Both the position numbers and the translations under genes were made by a program. From positions 1 to 64,000 of the forward strand of contig CAMDTW010000146.1 of the NCBI GenBank assembly GCA_945910005.1: a stretch of DNA of 64,000 nt. Direction: 5' to 3'. The notes beneath the pieces are model-generated. The model saw only the letters and a list, made by a program, of their open reading frames with translations, was not told the DNA's origin and searched no databases. The DNA is from Isoperla grammatica (taxonomy: Eukaryota > Arthropoda > Insecta > Plecoptera > Perlodidae). This document shows positions 51,482-62,590 of this stretch, piece by piece (within the stretch, counting starts at the first letter, position 1; each line of letters opens with the position of its first letter).

Positions 51482-51970
51482 ATGTCTTACGCCACTAGGA
51501 CGGGAAAGTGCTGGGCAGCAACTATAATGTCTTACACCACTAGGACGGGAAAGTGCTGGGCAGCAACTATAATGTCTTACACCACTAGGACGGGAAAGTG
51601 CTGGGCAGCAACTATAATGTCTTACGCCACTAGGACGGGAAAGTGCTGGGCAGCAACTATAATGTCTTACGCCACTAGGACGGGAAAGTGCTGGGCAGCA
51701 ACTATAATGTCTTGTACGCCACTAGCACGGGAAAGTGCCGGGCAGCAACTATAATGTCTTACGCCACTAGGACGGGAAAGTGCTGGGCAGCAACTATAAT
51801 GTCTTACGCCACTAGGACGGGAAAGTGCTGGGCAGCAACTATAATGTTTATGTGTTTATGTGATAAAAGCTTATTTCAAGTAAGAGTTGTTTAGCGGATA
51901 GTAATTGAACTTGTTGAATTATTAAAAATAAAAAAATAAAAAAATGTTTTTATATTTTAGGAGAAGTTAA

Positions 51971-52160
51971 GGCTGGTCCACACACATTTTGAAGACATAA
52001 TGCATAAGGTTTGAAGACGTTGTTTTAAAAAACAACAATGAATACAACGTCAAAAAACTAAAACTTTGTGTGAACGCCAGTACGTGTTTCCTATGATCCA
52101 ACTTTACGACTACGCGTTAAGCCTTTAATCGTATGTCTTAAAAATCTGTGTGGATCAGCC
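51971..52160. mobile_element. 190-bp TTAA MITE, copy 1
   Basis: GGCTGGTCCACACA at the left end and the complementary GTGTGGATCAGCC at the right end are inverted repeats; TTAA borders both ends (51,967-51,970 and 52,161-52,164). There is also an inner fold (GACGTTGTTTT ... AACAAC). Non-coding. A second copy lies at 56,617-56,805 in the opposite orientation. Confidence 0.85.
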
Positions 52161-52219
52161 TTAAAGAAAAAATGGTTTACAAAACGTTTCAACAATGAAT
52201 CTTATAGTATGGTATTTAA

Positions 52220-52995
52220 AGGCCCACTAAACCCAAACATACATGTCGAATCATTAGACGCTGACGCTTTTACGTATGTCGAATGAAAAAGTCCCACCGC
52301 TCAGCGAAGCTTCGTTCGCCCTACAGCGCAGGTTTCGTTTTGTCTGTGACGTAGACCGATAGGGGTTCGATCGTGTGGCTGATATCCCCATTAAAATTGA
52401 ACGCGAGAAACAACGTCTCCCTTCCACGTCTCGTAACTCACTCAATTGTAGCCCGATTTCCAAATGAGTGACATCGACGTAATGTGTAAATCATTGTGAT
52501 TATTGTGAGTGGTGGTTCTTCTCGATTTTGACATATGCGAGGTTTTTTTGATGAGGGAAATAAAACATTGTAATCGCCCGCCCGCTAAAATCATGCGTGC
52601 TTTCTCGCTACGCCCGGCTCATTGCGACAACACTGTTTCAAATAACACGTCGTAAGTAATTTGTTTGTGGGTACAGCTAAAATCTGTTTCCATGGTACGA
52701 AAGATGACAGTTTTATACAGAAATTGATACCAAATTCAACCGTCGTATTACAGTTAATTCTGTCGTTTGAAGTCTTATGCGTGGACTCGGTATAGCACAT
52801 GCTATTTCTCGCGTTCAATTTTAATGGGAATATCAGCCACACGATCGAACCCCTATCGGTCTACGTCACAGACAAAACGAAACCTGCGCTGTAGGGCGAA
52901 CGAAGCTTCGCTGATGGGTGGGACTTTTGCATTCGACTTACGTAAAAGCGTCAGCGTCTAATGACTCGGGTTGTATGTTTGGATTTAGTGGGCCT
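52220..52995. mobile_element. 776-bp TTAA MITE with 191-bp terminal inverted repeats
   Basis: The arms 52,220-52,410 and 52,805-52,995 are reverse complements with about 90% identity by eye, beginning AGGCCCACTAAA. TTAA borders both ends (52,216-52,219 and 52,996-52,999). Short frames on each arm translate to the same peptide only because the arms are inverted copies. The centre has no transposase. The long arms would form a strong hairpin if transcribed. Confidence 0.88.
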
Positions 52996-52999
52996 TTAA

Positions 53000-55818
53000 A
53001 GAAGAGTGAACAATTCATTCATGATCTTGTAGATATAACGTTGACGTTACACCGGTCAGTCACACTCGTCTGCTAGGTCATATGACTTTGACCCCTCTGT
53101 CGTGTCTTACGACAGGCAGAGCTACTCACTGAGCTACCCTGCCAACGGGTCAAAGTGGGCGTCTGCAAGTGCAAATGCGTGCGCGCGCACAAGGGCTTCA
53201 GTGCACCTGCACCGAGGACTTAACACTGCCTATGAATAATTCTTGCCCATTAACGCCCCACTCTAAATCTGTGTGTACCGCTCTTAGCAGATGTGATTAT
53301 AACTCTAAGATGTGGTTCAAGGACGGACCCTACTTTATACATGAAGATCGCGGCAGCAGATCGAGAGGATTCACGGTGTTCGCTTCATATCTTTAAAACA
53401 ACTTTTGAAATCGAAATTGTGTGAAGATACACAACACAAATATTATCAGGGTCTAGAGAGTTTACGGAAAAATGTAAACGGAAAAGTCATTACCTTGGAT
53501 TGAACGCGATGATACGGTATTAATATATAACATATTTCATCAAAACTTAATGAATTTTGCTTATGTTTTTCCTGACAATATCTGTATTGTGTATTTTCCT
53601 ACAATTTCAATTTAAAGTTTTCTTAAGGTCCGCACAGAAAAACTTAAATTTTCCCGATCTGCTGACGCGCACTCTTAACATTAAGTCAGAACCAATGTTT
53701 ATTCCTGAGGTTTCTTGAGATGATAATGAGGCGGAATGAAGCGATTTGCTTTGATTTTATTCAAGAGAAGATTTTCGTTAAAGTAATGATTTGTATCAAT
53801 TAATGACGAAGTCTAGCTATATAAAAACATCAAAATAGTATAATAGAACGCCTCGTTCAATTCTTGTAAATAAGAGCCAGCCCTTGTCCAGCTTGCTCTA
53901 TAAATACCCACCCCGGCCCGCCAAAACATAGTTGTGAGAATACTGGCCAATCAGAGGGCGACCCGTCTCGGAGGCCGGAGAGGGCCAAACAACACAAAAT
54001 AATACAATAAAGAAAAGATAATTAAATTTAAAAATACTTAACACTCCTCTGAGTGTCTTTGTCTTGATGTATGGTTTTTGATAAGTTAAATAAAAACACT
54101 GATTGATCGAACGCCAACGGAATATTTATGTACAAAAACATACACGGGTTTGTGGGGATTTCACACAATGAGCTATTTAAATTACGGTATATATTTATAA
54201 AGATATCATAATTCAAAATGCGTTACGTGTTATCTAGTGGTGATGTAGGCAAAGTCGGAAAGCAAAGAAAGTACCAAGAAATGTACAAAATATGTTATCG
54301 TAACGGTCACAGTGTTTTGCGTTATTATCCAATACACTGTCGAACAGTCTTGACCAACTCAAATAAATATTAGGAACAAGATAAGAGTATAGAAGGAGAT
54401 TCAGCTGGTATCAATTCCGCAGCAACAGAATAGTTTCCTCGGGGCCACTATATAATATTTGTTATGAGCAAGTTGATGAATTACACATTTAATACAATAT
54501 TAATATGAAATATCATTCTCACATGGAACTATAAATAATTCGTTGGCCACTTCACAAGTCAATCTCCCCGTGTTTTGTTCCGCTGAATTATTTAACCGTC
54601 CATAACATGAACTGTTTTCTTGAAACGAGTCGGTTTCCAAGTTCGTAGAGGGATTTAATGACGCAGAAAGTTTGATAATCAACGGCAAGACTACAACACC
54701 TCCGTTCTAAGTGTGTTATAAGTGTGATAAGCGGGTGATAAAGAGGAAGTGCCCTCTTAATAAAGTGCGAGAAGAAGTTTATTAAACTATATCATGGATA
54801 AGTGGTATATTGTGAAATATGGCGAAGGAAACAGGAGACTAAAAGATACCGTAGAGGTTTCTAGCTAGATGTATCATGCTCGAACTTACAACAGTTGCTA
54901 AGAACTATAGTAACATGTTACAATGTTGTTTTGGTTTTTGTTCGGCGGGGAACTGTGTTATTAACAATGCATGCCAACTAGCGAGGAAATGGAATTGTGT
55001 TTTCTAAGTAAAAAGAGTAAAGACTATCATATGAAATTATCAAAACGTGAGACAACGAGAAATAAGATATGAGGTCTCGAGCAAATGAAAATGTCAGGAA
55101 ATATTTTCGTTAGGAAAACATTATTTCAGTGCATAAAAAATAGGTAATTTGATACGCTAAATTGTAATACTGTAATGTCTGTAAAACGCTAAACAGATTT
55201 AATGCAAACAGCTTCTTCGAAATAAACCTATTATTCTATTTCGCGATGATATTTGAAACTCTGTCTACCAGCTAATGTTATTGTATCTGCAGGTTTTCTT
55301 TAAAATACAATATAACGTTCACAGGTGCATTTCTCGTCTTCTTCTGCTGGTCTCCCAGCCCAGGAAAAACACCACAGATAGGCTATTCAAATTTCTGAAA
55401 AAAGTAATTTAAAATGTAATAATGGCAAGATGTTGTTACATCCTCTGTAATATGAAACCTGCATTTTAATTATAGTGTGTGATTTCTAAAGACCAAAAAA
55501 GTATCAAAGATCACAGGTAAACTGAATTACAAACGTTTGTCAATTAGACAGGGGCTGTGGATTTTCTCCAACTCTATCATGAGAAAATGTACACATTTAT
55601 TTATAAGATGATTACTTGTATTCCATCGCATTGCTATTGACCCTCCAACGATGGATTTATAATATTACCAACTCCATACTATAAAGATAAGTCCTTACTC
55701 AATGCTATAACCCCTTTCAAATAATACAACATTTATTATGTAAACATTCTTGGTAACGGATTTTTTTTATCTCGGTACACCCCCTTGAAAAATTACTGCC
55801 GCCGCCCCTGGCCAAGCG
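53000..55818. other. Unique DNA, no gene recognised
   Basis: Small frames of 62-75 codons have no domain. A tRNA-like segment at about 53,085-53,160 is listed separately. A TATAAATA with a GC-rich downstream stretch lies at 53,900-53,930; without a visible transcript I do not call a promoter. Confidence 0.5.
53085..53160 (-). repeat. Possible tRNA-derived SINE head
   Basis: On the minus strand GGCAGGGTAGCTCAGTGAGT fits an A box of Ala/Thr-type tRNAs, followed by a hairpin (CTGTCG ... CGACAG). The T-arm is weak (GGGGTCAAAGTC) and position 33 is not T, so this is a remnant or SINE head and not a functional tRNA. Confidence 0.35.
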
Positions 55819-55868
55819 GTGCGTGTGCGTGTGCGTGTGCGTGTGCGTGTGCGTGTGCGTGTGCGTGT
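55819..55868. repeat. (GTGCGT)n microsatellite, about 8 copies
   Basis: Perfect hexanucleotide run. It keeps frames open on both strands (78-87 codons at 55,767-56,030), which I treat as by-products. Confidence 0.95.
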
Positions 55869-56616
55869 AGCTCGTACCGTGCCACTAAAAGTAAGAGTGG
55901 AATGCTGAAACCACAGCAAATGAGTGTTTTTCATCAAGTAGATGGTCGACTGGGACCGCCCGCAATGTCCTGCGTGCCTGATACATTTGATGGACTCACT
56001 CACTACAGCTTTACGACGTGAATAAAACAACGTGGTGAATTGTTTTACATGAAAACGGAGCTAACCGAGAGGATTGCAATGAAGAGGCTACACAACTGAA
56101 TACTGCCAACGTAACTAACCTGGTCTCATACCAACCTCAGACCCTTATCTACCGCCCCTTTCATGCACGCTCTTTCATCGATAATAAGAGGATTCCTGGC
56201 GTTCTTTTCGCACATTCGTAAATATATGCGTCTGGTTGGTACAGTGTATGAAGTTTTTACTTACTACTGCATGAGCATGAGACTAAAAACAAATATTTCG
56301 GCAACTTGAGTTCAACGGTTCATTCTTGTAGCTGTCTGTATTACATAACCCAGCTTTCCGTTCAAGAAGTTTAAATCAGCTTATTTTTATTCCCGAAATG
56401 GACCGTCTGAAATGAGAATATTCTATGAAAGGTTGACATGTTAGGAATGTATCTATTTCTTTAACTTTTTCGTTTAGTTTAGGACAAGTTATATTTTTGC
56501 TTTGTCAAGTTGTAGCAAACGGACCAATCACAATTAAAGTACCATCGACTGAACTAGAAAGTAAAGGCAATGTTATATATTGTACTGATGGCTGTGGGTG
56601 ATGCCAGTGAGCTAAT
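55869..56616. other. Unique DNA, nothing recognised
   Basis: No convincing coding frame or repeat between the microsatellite and the next MITE. Confidence 0.55.
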
Positions 56617-56805
56617 GGCTGGTCCACGCAGATTTTTAAGACATACGATTTAAGGTTTAACGCGTAGTCGTAAAGTTGGATCATAGGAAACACGTACTGC
56701 CGTTCACACAAAGTTTTAGTTTTAAGACGTTGTTTTCATTTTTGTTTTTTAAACAACGTCTTAAAACCTTATGAATTATGTCTTAAAAATCTGTGTGGAC
56801 CAGCC
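56617..56805. mobile_element. 189-bp TTAA MITE, copy 2 (inverted relative to copy 1)
   Basis: Its reverse complement matches 51,971-52,160 along the whole length (for example CAGTACGTGTTTCCTATGAT). The right border is TTAA (56,806-56,809); the left border is TAAT, so one side of the target duplication has decayed or the insertion differed. Confidence 0.85.
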
Positions 56806-56809
56806 TTAA

Positions 56810-57794
56810 CTAGGACTAGTTTGACCAAATTAGAAAGCATCTAGTAAAAATGTATAGGAATATCAAATGAACCATGATTATGTAAATTCGTCCACTGGTT
56901 CGTCACTACCATATCACGTAAGTACATCTGCCCTCGCAGTGTTTAGTAGTCTCAATCTCAACTGACTTATCCTCCAACTGGTGTATTCATAGTTCCCACG
57001 TGATGTCACAGCGGCCATGATTGCGACACAATTGATGAGAACCAATCCTAGATCATTGGCAAATACTATTCAAATTCGATAAATAAGCGCAATTTAGAAT
57101 TTTAAAAGTAAACATAAGTAATACAAAAATTAAAAATTACGACACATACCAATTTTATTTAAGCAACACGCTCAATTTTGAAGAACTAAGAATTTCTGTG
57201 TTCTACCACGACATCCTTCAATTGTTTCTCCATGGCAACGTCAAAGTTTGATCACAAATGTGGCCACCACGCGCAAAGATGTGACATACGTGCAACCTAT
57301 GAATAGTGATTTGAAAATCTTTGGTTCAATTCAGCTGCCCCTTTAGAGAGGCCTATATTCTGTTTTCTTCAACGTACCATCCAACTTGAATCTTGAATCC
57401 AATATGTTGAACGAAAAGCTCGCCCGTATAAACAACGTGCTAATTAAGAAGTGTTTTGTCATTATAACAGTCCAACTTGACAACATTACCTATATTTGTG
57501 ACGTTGAAGCATATTCGCACGTTGACATCAAAAACACTAGATTAACTTTCTACTTCTCTATATTCTTCTTTCCTAACGCATTTTTGAAACAGATCCAGAA
57601 AGATACTTTTCTACCGTATATTGGAATTCTGAAAATCACAAATACAGTAGGCGTTACCAGCCCACCATGTGCACTCTACTATAATCAGAAGAACACTTTG
57701 ACGATTGTGTGGAAGAACTCCAAGAATCTATCCATGTTCGTTGAAACAGCGTGCGTGAAACAGGCATATTTCCTCGGTTAGATACAGACCTGAC
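56810..57794. other. Unique DNA with one 131-codon frame
   Basis: Apart from the frame at 57,386-57,781 nothing is recognised. GCGGCCATGATTGCG near 57,011 resembles a YY1-type element, close to a TGATGTCA. Confidence 0.45.
57386..57781 (+). CDS. Unrecognised 131-residue open frame
   Basis: Opens with ATG at 57,386 and closes at TAG at 57,781, about 15 bp before the 31-bp array. The translation has a hydrophobic patch near residues 84-90 (LTFYFSIFFF) and no family that I know. In AT-rich DNA a frame of 131 codons can arise by chance, and no splice or promoter context supports it. It may be a transposon fragment, an exon or noise. Confidence 0.2.
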   Translation: MNLESNMLNEKLARINNVLIKKCFVIITVQLDNITYICDVEAYSHVDIKNTRLTFYFSIFFFPNAFLKQIQKDTFLPYIGILKITNTVGVTSPPCALYYNQKNTLTIVWKNSKNLSMFVETACVKQAYFLG

Positions 57795-60236
57795 GTCACC
57801 ATTAGAACACTTACTCCGGGATAACTATAGCATTAGAACAGTTACTCTGGGGTGACTATAGCATTAGAACAGTTACTCTGGGGTAACTATAGCATTAGAA
57901 CAGTAACTCTGAGGTAACTATACCATTTAACAGTTACTCTGGGGTAACTATACCATTAGAACAGTTACTCTGGGGTAACTATAGCATTAGAACAGTAACT
58001 CTGAGGTAACTATACCATTTAACAGTTACTCTGGGGTAACTATACCATTAGAACAGTTACTCTGGGGTAACTATACCATTAGAACAGTTACTCTGGGGTA
58101 ACTTTACCATTAGAACAGTTACTCTGGGGTAACTATAGCATTAGAACAGTAACTCTGAGGTAACTATAGCATGAGAACAGTAACTCTGGGGTAACTATAC
58201 CATTAGAACAGTTACTCTGGGGTAACTATACCATTTAACAGTTACTCTGGGGTAACTTTACCATTAGAACAGTTACTCTGGGGTAACTATAGCATTAGAA
58301 CAGTAACTCTGAGGTAACTATAGCATTAGAACAGTAACTCTGAGGTAACTATACCATTTAACAGTTACTCTGGGGTAACTATACCATTAGAACAGTTACT
58401 CTGGGGTAACTATACCATTTAACAGTTACTCTGGGGTAACTATACCATTAGAACCGCTACTCTGGGGTAACTATACCATTAGAACAACTACTCCGGGGTA
58501 ACTATAGCATTATAACAGTTACTCTGGGGTAACTATACCATTAGAACAGCTACTCCGGGGTAACTATAGCATTAGAGCAGTTACTCTGGGGTAACTATAC
58601 CATTAGAACAGTTACTCTGGGGTAACTATACCATTAGAACAGCTACTCTGGGCTAACTATACCATAGCACAGTTACTCCGGGGCAACTATAGCATTAGAA
58701 CAGTAACTCTGGGGTAACTATACCATTAGAACAGTTACTCTGGGGTAACTATAGCATTAGAACAGTTACTCCGGGGCAACTATAGCATTAGAACAGTAAC
58801 TCCGGGGTAACTATAGCATTAGAACAGTAACTCTGGGGTAACTATACCATTAGAACAGTTACTCCGGGGCAACTATAGCATTAGAACAGTAACTCCGGGG
58901 TAACTATAGCATTAGAACAGTAACTCTGGGGTAACTATACCATTAGAACAGTTACTCTGGGGTAACTATACCATTTAACAGTTACTCTGGGGTAACTATA
59001 CCATTAGAACCGCTACTCTGGGGTAACTATACCATTAGAACAGTTACTCTGGGGTAACTTTACCATTAGAGCAGTTACTCTGGGGTAACTATAGCATTAG
59101 AGCAGTTACTCTGGGGTAACTATACCATTTAACAGTTACTCTGGGGTAACTTTACCATTAGAACAGTTACTCTGGGGTAACTATAGCATTAGAACAGTTA
59201 CTCTGGGGTAACTATACCATTAGAACAGTTACTCTGGGGTAACAATACCATTAGAACAGTTACTCTGGGGTAACTATAGCATTAGAACAGTTACTCTGGG
59301 GTAACTATAGCATTAGAACAGTTACTCTGGGGTAACTATACCATTAGAACAGTTACTCTGGGGTAACTATAGCATTAGAACAGTTACTCTGGGGTGACTA
59401 TACCATTAGAACAGTTACTCTGGGGTAACCATAGCATTAGAACAGTTACTCTGGGGTAACTATAGCATTAGAACAGTAACTCTGGGGTAACTATACCATT
59501 AGAACAGTTACTCCAGGGAAACTATAGCATTATGAACAGTTACTCCAGGGCAACTATACCATTAGAACAGTTACTCTGAGGTAACTATAGCATTAGAACA
59601 GTTACTCTGGGGTGACTATAGCATTAGAACAGTTACTCTGGGGTGACTATACCATAAGAACAGTTACTCTGGGGTAACTATACCATTAGAACAGTTACTC
59701 TGGGGTAACTATAGCATTAGAACAGTTACTCTGGGGTGACTATACCATTAGAACAGTTACTCTGGGGTAACTATAGCATTAGAACAGTTACTCTGGGGTA
59801 ACTATAGCATTAGAACAGTAACTCTGGGGTAACTATACCATTAGAACAGTTACTCCAGGGAAACTATAGCATTATGAACAGTTACTCCAGGGCAACTATA
59901 CCATTAGAACAGTTACTCCGGGGCAACTATAGCATTATGAACAGTTACTCCAGGGCAACTATACCATTAGAACAGTTACTCCGGGGCAACTATACCATTA
60001 GAACAGTTACTCTGCGGTAACTTTACCATTAGAACAGTTACTCTAGGGTAACTATACCATTAGAACAGTAACTCTGAGGTAACTATACGATTAGAACAGT
60101 TACTCAGTTACTCTGGTGTAACTATAGCATTAGAACAGTAGCTCTGGTGTAACTATAACATTAGAAGAGTTACTCTGGTGTAACTATAGCATTAGAACAG
60201 TTACTCCGAGGCAACTATAGCATTATGAACATTCCG
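57795..60236. repeat. 31-bp minisatellite, about 78 copies
   Basis: Monomer GGGGTAACTATAGCATTAGAACAGTTACTCT (31 bp: first 20 GGGGTAACTATAGCATTAGA) with 29-bp copies (ACCATTTAACAG) and G/C, T/A and CTCTG/CTCCG variants. Each monomer junction can fold as AGTTAC-TCTGGG-GTAACT, a 6-bp stem with a 6-base loop. Higher-order order is present: CCAGGGAAACTATAGC occurs at 59,513 and 59,855, 342 bp apart (11 monomers), with matching neighbours. It degrades toward 60,000-60,236. Confidence 0.95.
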
Positions 60237-60401
60237 TGGGTCTTCTGCAAAGAGCTAGAAAGGTGTTCATTCCCTTGTTAAAACATCCTCTCTCATGATC
60301 CTGTCTTTCTAAATAGGCAATAATTGTCACTTTGAGTGACGTATGTCAAATGTTGGAACATCGTTCACGCGGACGGTGGTGGAACTACTTGAATATTCTA
60401 G

Positions 60402-60530
60402 TCGGCCGCGGTGGCTCACTCGGTAAAGGTAGAGGGCCAAGGCCGCTGGGATCAGATCAGAGGGGTTGGTCTGCATCCAAGCTCGAATCAACAAGTTTCT
60501 GTCTCAATATTAGACACTAATCCGAAGAAA
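60402..60530 (+). repeat. Possible tRNA-derived SINE
   Basis: GCGGTGGCTCACTCGGTAAA is a good A box in a tRNA-Leu-like setting, followed by GGCCGCTGGGATC and GCTCGAATCAAC, a weak B box. It looks like a SINE head with body; the ends are not defined. Confidence 0.4.
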
Positions 60531-61142
60531 CAAAGTTCCTGGTACGCGCCATGCATTTGCATCTTATGTGGGTTGAAACTAGGGTAGCAATGCGAGATTA
60601 TCATTTCTGAGCTTAACAGTTTATGGTTATTGTTATTAATGCATCTCTGATCATTTTAAAGACATTTTTCTAAGCATTTTCTAATTAATTCATAATTACC
60701 CTCGTAATAAGTTTAAAAATGTCAATTAAACTTTTATAAATATTTGTAGTCAGTAGATTAGCTTTCCTTTAGCTTTATATTTAGCTTTATAATAATTCTA
60801 TTATATTGCACTTGTGTGTCCTCGTGACCTGTTGTCAATAACGAATATATCATAGAATAATATAATATAATATAAAAGTAATCTGACTAGATTAGATTCT
60901 ACGTCATTATGTATCGTTCTGTATTACTATTTGATGACATCGTCGTTCAAAATAATAACTTCAATATTAGGAAGCTAATTGATGGTTACCTTATTAGTCA
61001 ATTATTTATTTATTTGTCGTATGGAAGAAACAGCTGAAATATCAAAATATTAAATATTTGATAATAGTAGAGGAGCAAAAGGTAACATTTAAGTTCTCGT
61101 GCGCCTTTCGTGAAAGAGTATTGCGGTGAACGGTATTCTGTT
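60531..61142. other. AT-rich unique DNA
   Basis: No gene or repeat recognised. Confidence 0.6.
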
Positions 61143-61742
61143 ACGGCATACCATACGAGTATTTTGCACCTACCTGGCAGATCCTGGCACGCTGCAGAGG
61201 GCGCCAGGAGCGTCGTGACGTCATAGACACGTTTTAATTAATAACTTTTGAACGGTTTATGTCACAGAAAATATCACGAGGACAATTTTATGATGTCATA
61301 CTAGACGAGCATTTATAACCTATCTGCCACATTCTGGCGGGCTGCAGAGGGCGCCAGGAGCGTCGTGACGTCATATACACGTTTGAACTAATAACGTTTG
61401 AACGGTTCATGTCACAGAAAATATGTAGGGTACAATTCTACTATAAAATACTAAACAAGTATTTTGCACCTACCTGGCACATCCTGGCACGCTGAAGAGG
61501 GCGCCAGGACGTCATGACGTCATAGACATGTTTTAATTTAATAACGTTTGAACGGTTCATGTAACAGAAAATGTCAAGGAAACAATTCTATTACGAAATA
61601 CTATTGGAGTATTTTTCATCTACTTGGCACATCGTGGCACGATGCAGAGGGCGCCAGGAGCGTCGTGACGTCATACACTTTTTCATTAATAACTTTTGAA
61701 CAGTTCATATCACAGAAAATATCAAGAAGACAATATTATAGA
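61143..61742. repeat. 150-bp tandem repeat, four copies
   Basis: GAGGGCGCCAGG recurs at 61,197, 61,347, 61,497 and 61,647, an exact 150-bp period. Each copy also has ACCTGGCA...CCTGGCAC, GTCGTGACGTCATA (a CRE; the third copy reads CATGACGTCATA), TTTTAATTAATAAC and GTCACAGAAAATATCA. Copies differ by scattered substitutions, so the array is older or less homogenised than the two satellites. Confidence 0.93.
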
Positions 61743-61744
61743 GC

Positions 61745-61872
61745 ATTTAAATACAAATCGATTGATATGTACCAATAGGGTAATCATGTAAAATTTAAGG
61801 GAAATATTGCTAACAAATAATAATAATTAGATGTGTATATGAAATGCAGGGCATCCCTCATCGTAATATCTA
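61745..61872. other. Short unique spacer between 150-bp repeats and inverted repeat
   Basis: AT-rich, no gene; its rightmost part may belong to the inverted arm. Confidence 0.5.
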
Positions 61873-62590
61873 TTTATTACTATTTCGGAGTTATAATTGT
61901 ATCACTGTGAAGGACTTAATAATCGTAGTCATCCCAACATACCCATGGATATCTGTTGTTTAACAATAATAATAATTATTATTATTGTATACTAGTTACT
62001 ATTCATAGACTGATTAGAAAAACTCACGTTTGCTAGAAGTTCTCTTCATCTTCATCATCATCGTCTTCATCCTCATCTCCCGTGTTGTCGGTATTCAAGC
62101 ACTCTTGTTCCTCGTCTTCAGTAGAGCAGCCACAAAGCTCGGTGCACCTCATGTTATTTGCTTTGCAGCTGCATCTTGACGCACACCTTGATTTCAAGCA
62201 ATTGCACTTAACTAGTTGAATGACGGCAGCCAGTGCAGGTTCGAGGGTTGTCATGACTGCCACACACTCGTTGCTCTCAAGTAGCCATCCGTAGTCTTCG
62301 GGTAATAAGTTGATAGGGTTGGCAACCTGGTCATTATGCCACACCCAGCATTGATGGTGAGCACGTGGTATGGCTTGGAGATATGCGGCTTTGCTGGGTG
62401 GAAGCTTTTGGTGGGTGCTTGGCAAGACTTTTTGTGAAACATGCGCCATCGAAGGTCAGACACTGATCTCAGTTTAGTGAATGGACAGTACAGTTTGCAA
62501 ACAAACTTCTCTAGACCACTTATCACGGAGTCTTTTAGAGCAACAGTTTATAGCCTAGTTCTTTAAATGCTGAAAATATTTCATAGTCGG
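61873..62590. repeat. Left arm of large inverted repeat
   Basis: Reverse complement of 63,285-64,000. Paired positions sum to 125,873-125,875, the 2-base shift coming from TATA against TA near 62,547/63,322. Only a few differences are seen (for example GGACAG against CTGCCC around 62,480/63,388). The arm may extend further left or right; the right copy is cut by the window edge. It contains a 24-bp perfect palindrome CAATAATAATAATTATTATT(ATTG) near 61,966-61,990. Confidence 0.95.
62033..62526 (-). pseudogene. C-terminal part of PIN-like/CXC repeat protein, left copy (frameshifted)
   Basis: Continues the protein of 62,535-63,308 on the minus strand. The first frame (62,526 leftward) gives SGLEKFVCKLYCPFTKLRSV and LRWRMFHKK. 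The expected continuation (PPSKAAYLQAIPRAHHQCWV, NPINLLPEDYGWL, MTTLEPALAAVIQLVKC) is in the neighbouring frame of 138 codons (62,449-62,033), so a shift of one base falls near the A-run in CACAAAAAG. In that frame, eight cysteines at 82, 84, 89, 93, 95, 102, 106 and 108 fit the CxC-x4-C-x3-C-x-C-x6-C-x3-C-x-C tesmin/TSO1 pattern, a DNA-binding zinc motif in known proteins. The acidic tail (121-138) is mostly D/E. It looks broken, unless a frameshift event restores it. Confidence 0.75.

Larger units (their letters stand above)
45980..51846. repeat. 45-bp satellite, right arm (about 130 copies)
   Basis: Continuation of the array interrupted by the LINE. Variants segregate at the same few sites as in the left arm. 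A CTGAG form creates TGA in the plus frame and is frequent at 45,980-47,930, then rare. One monomer near 51,708-51,730 has a 2-base insertion (CTTGTACGCC). Long plus frames (up to 520 codons) exist only where the TGA variant is absent. Confidence 0.97.

Noticed and set aside
47927..51754. 520-, 325- and 420-codon plus frames in the 45-bp satellite
   Set aside because: Frames are interrupted wherever the CTGAG monomer occurs, and there is no splice, promoter or domain evidence. Kept as a finding and not as genes.
53900..53930. TATAAATA promoter
   Set aside because: A single TATA-like word without initiator or downstream gene is too weak.
55767..56030. Frames on both strands over the hexanucleotide repeat
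   Set aside because: Open because (GTGCGT)n has no stops.
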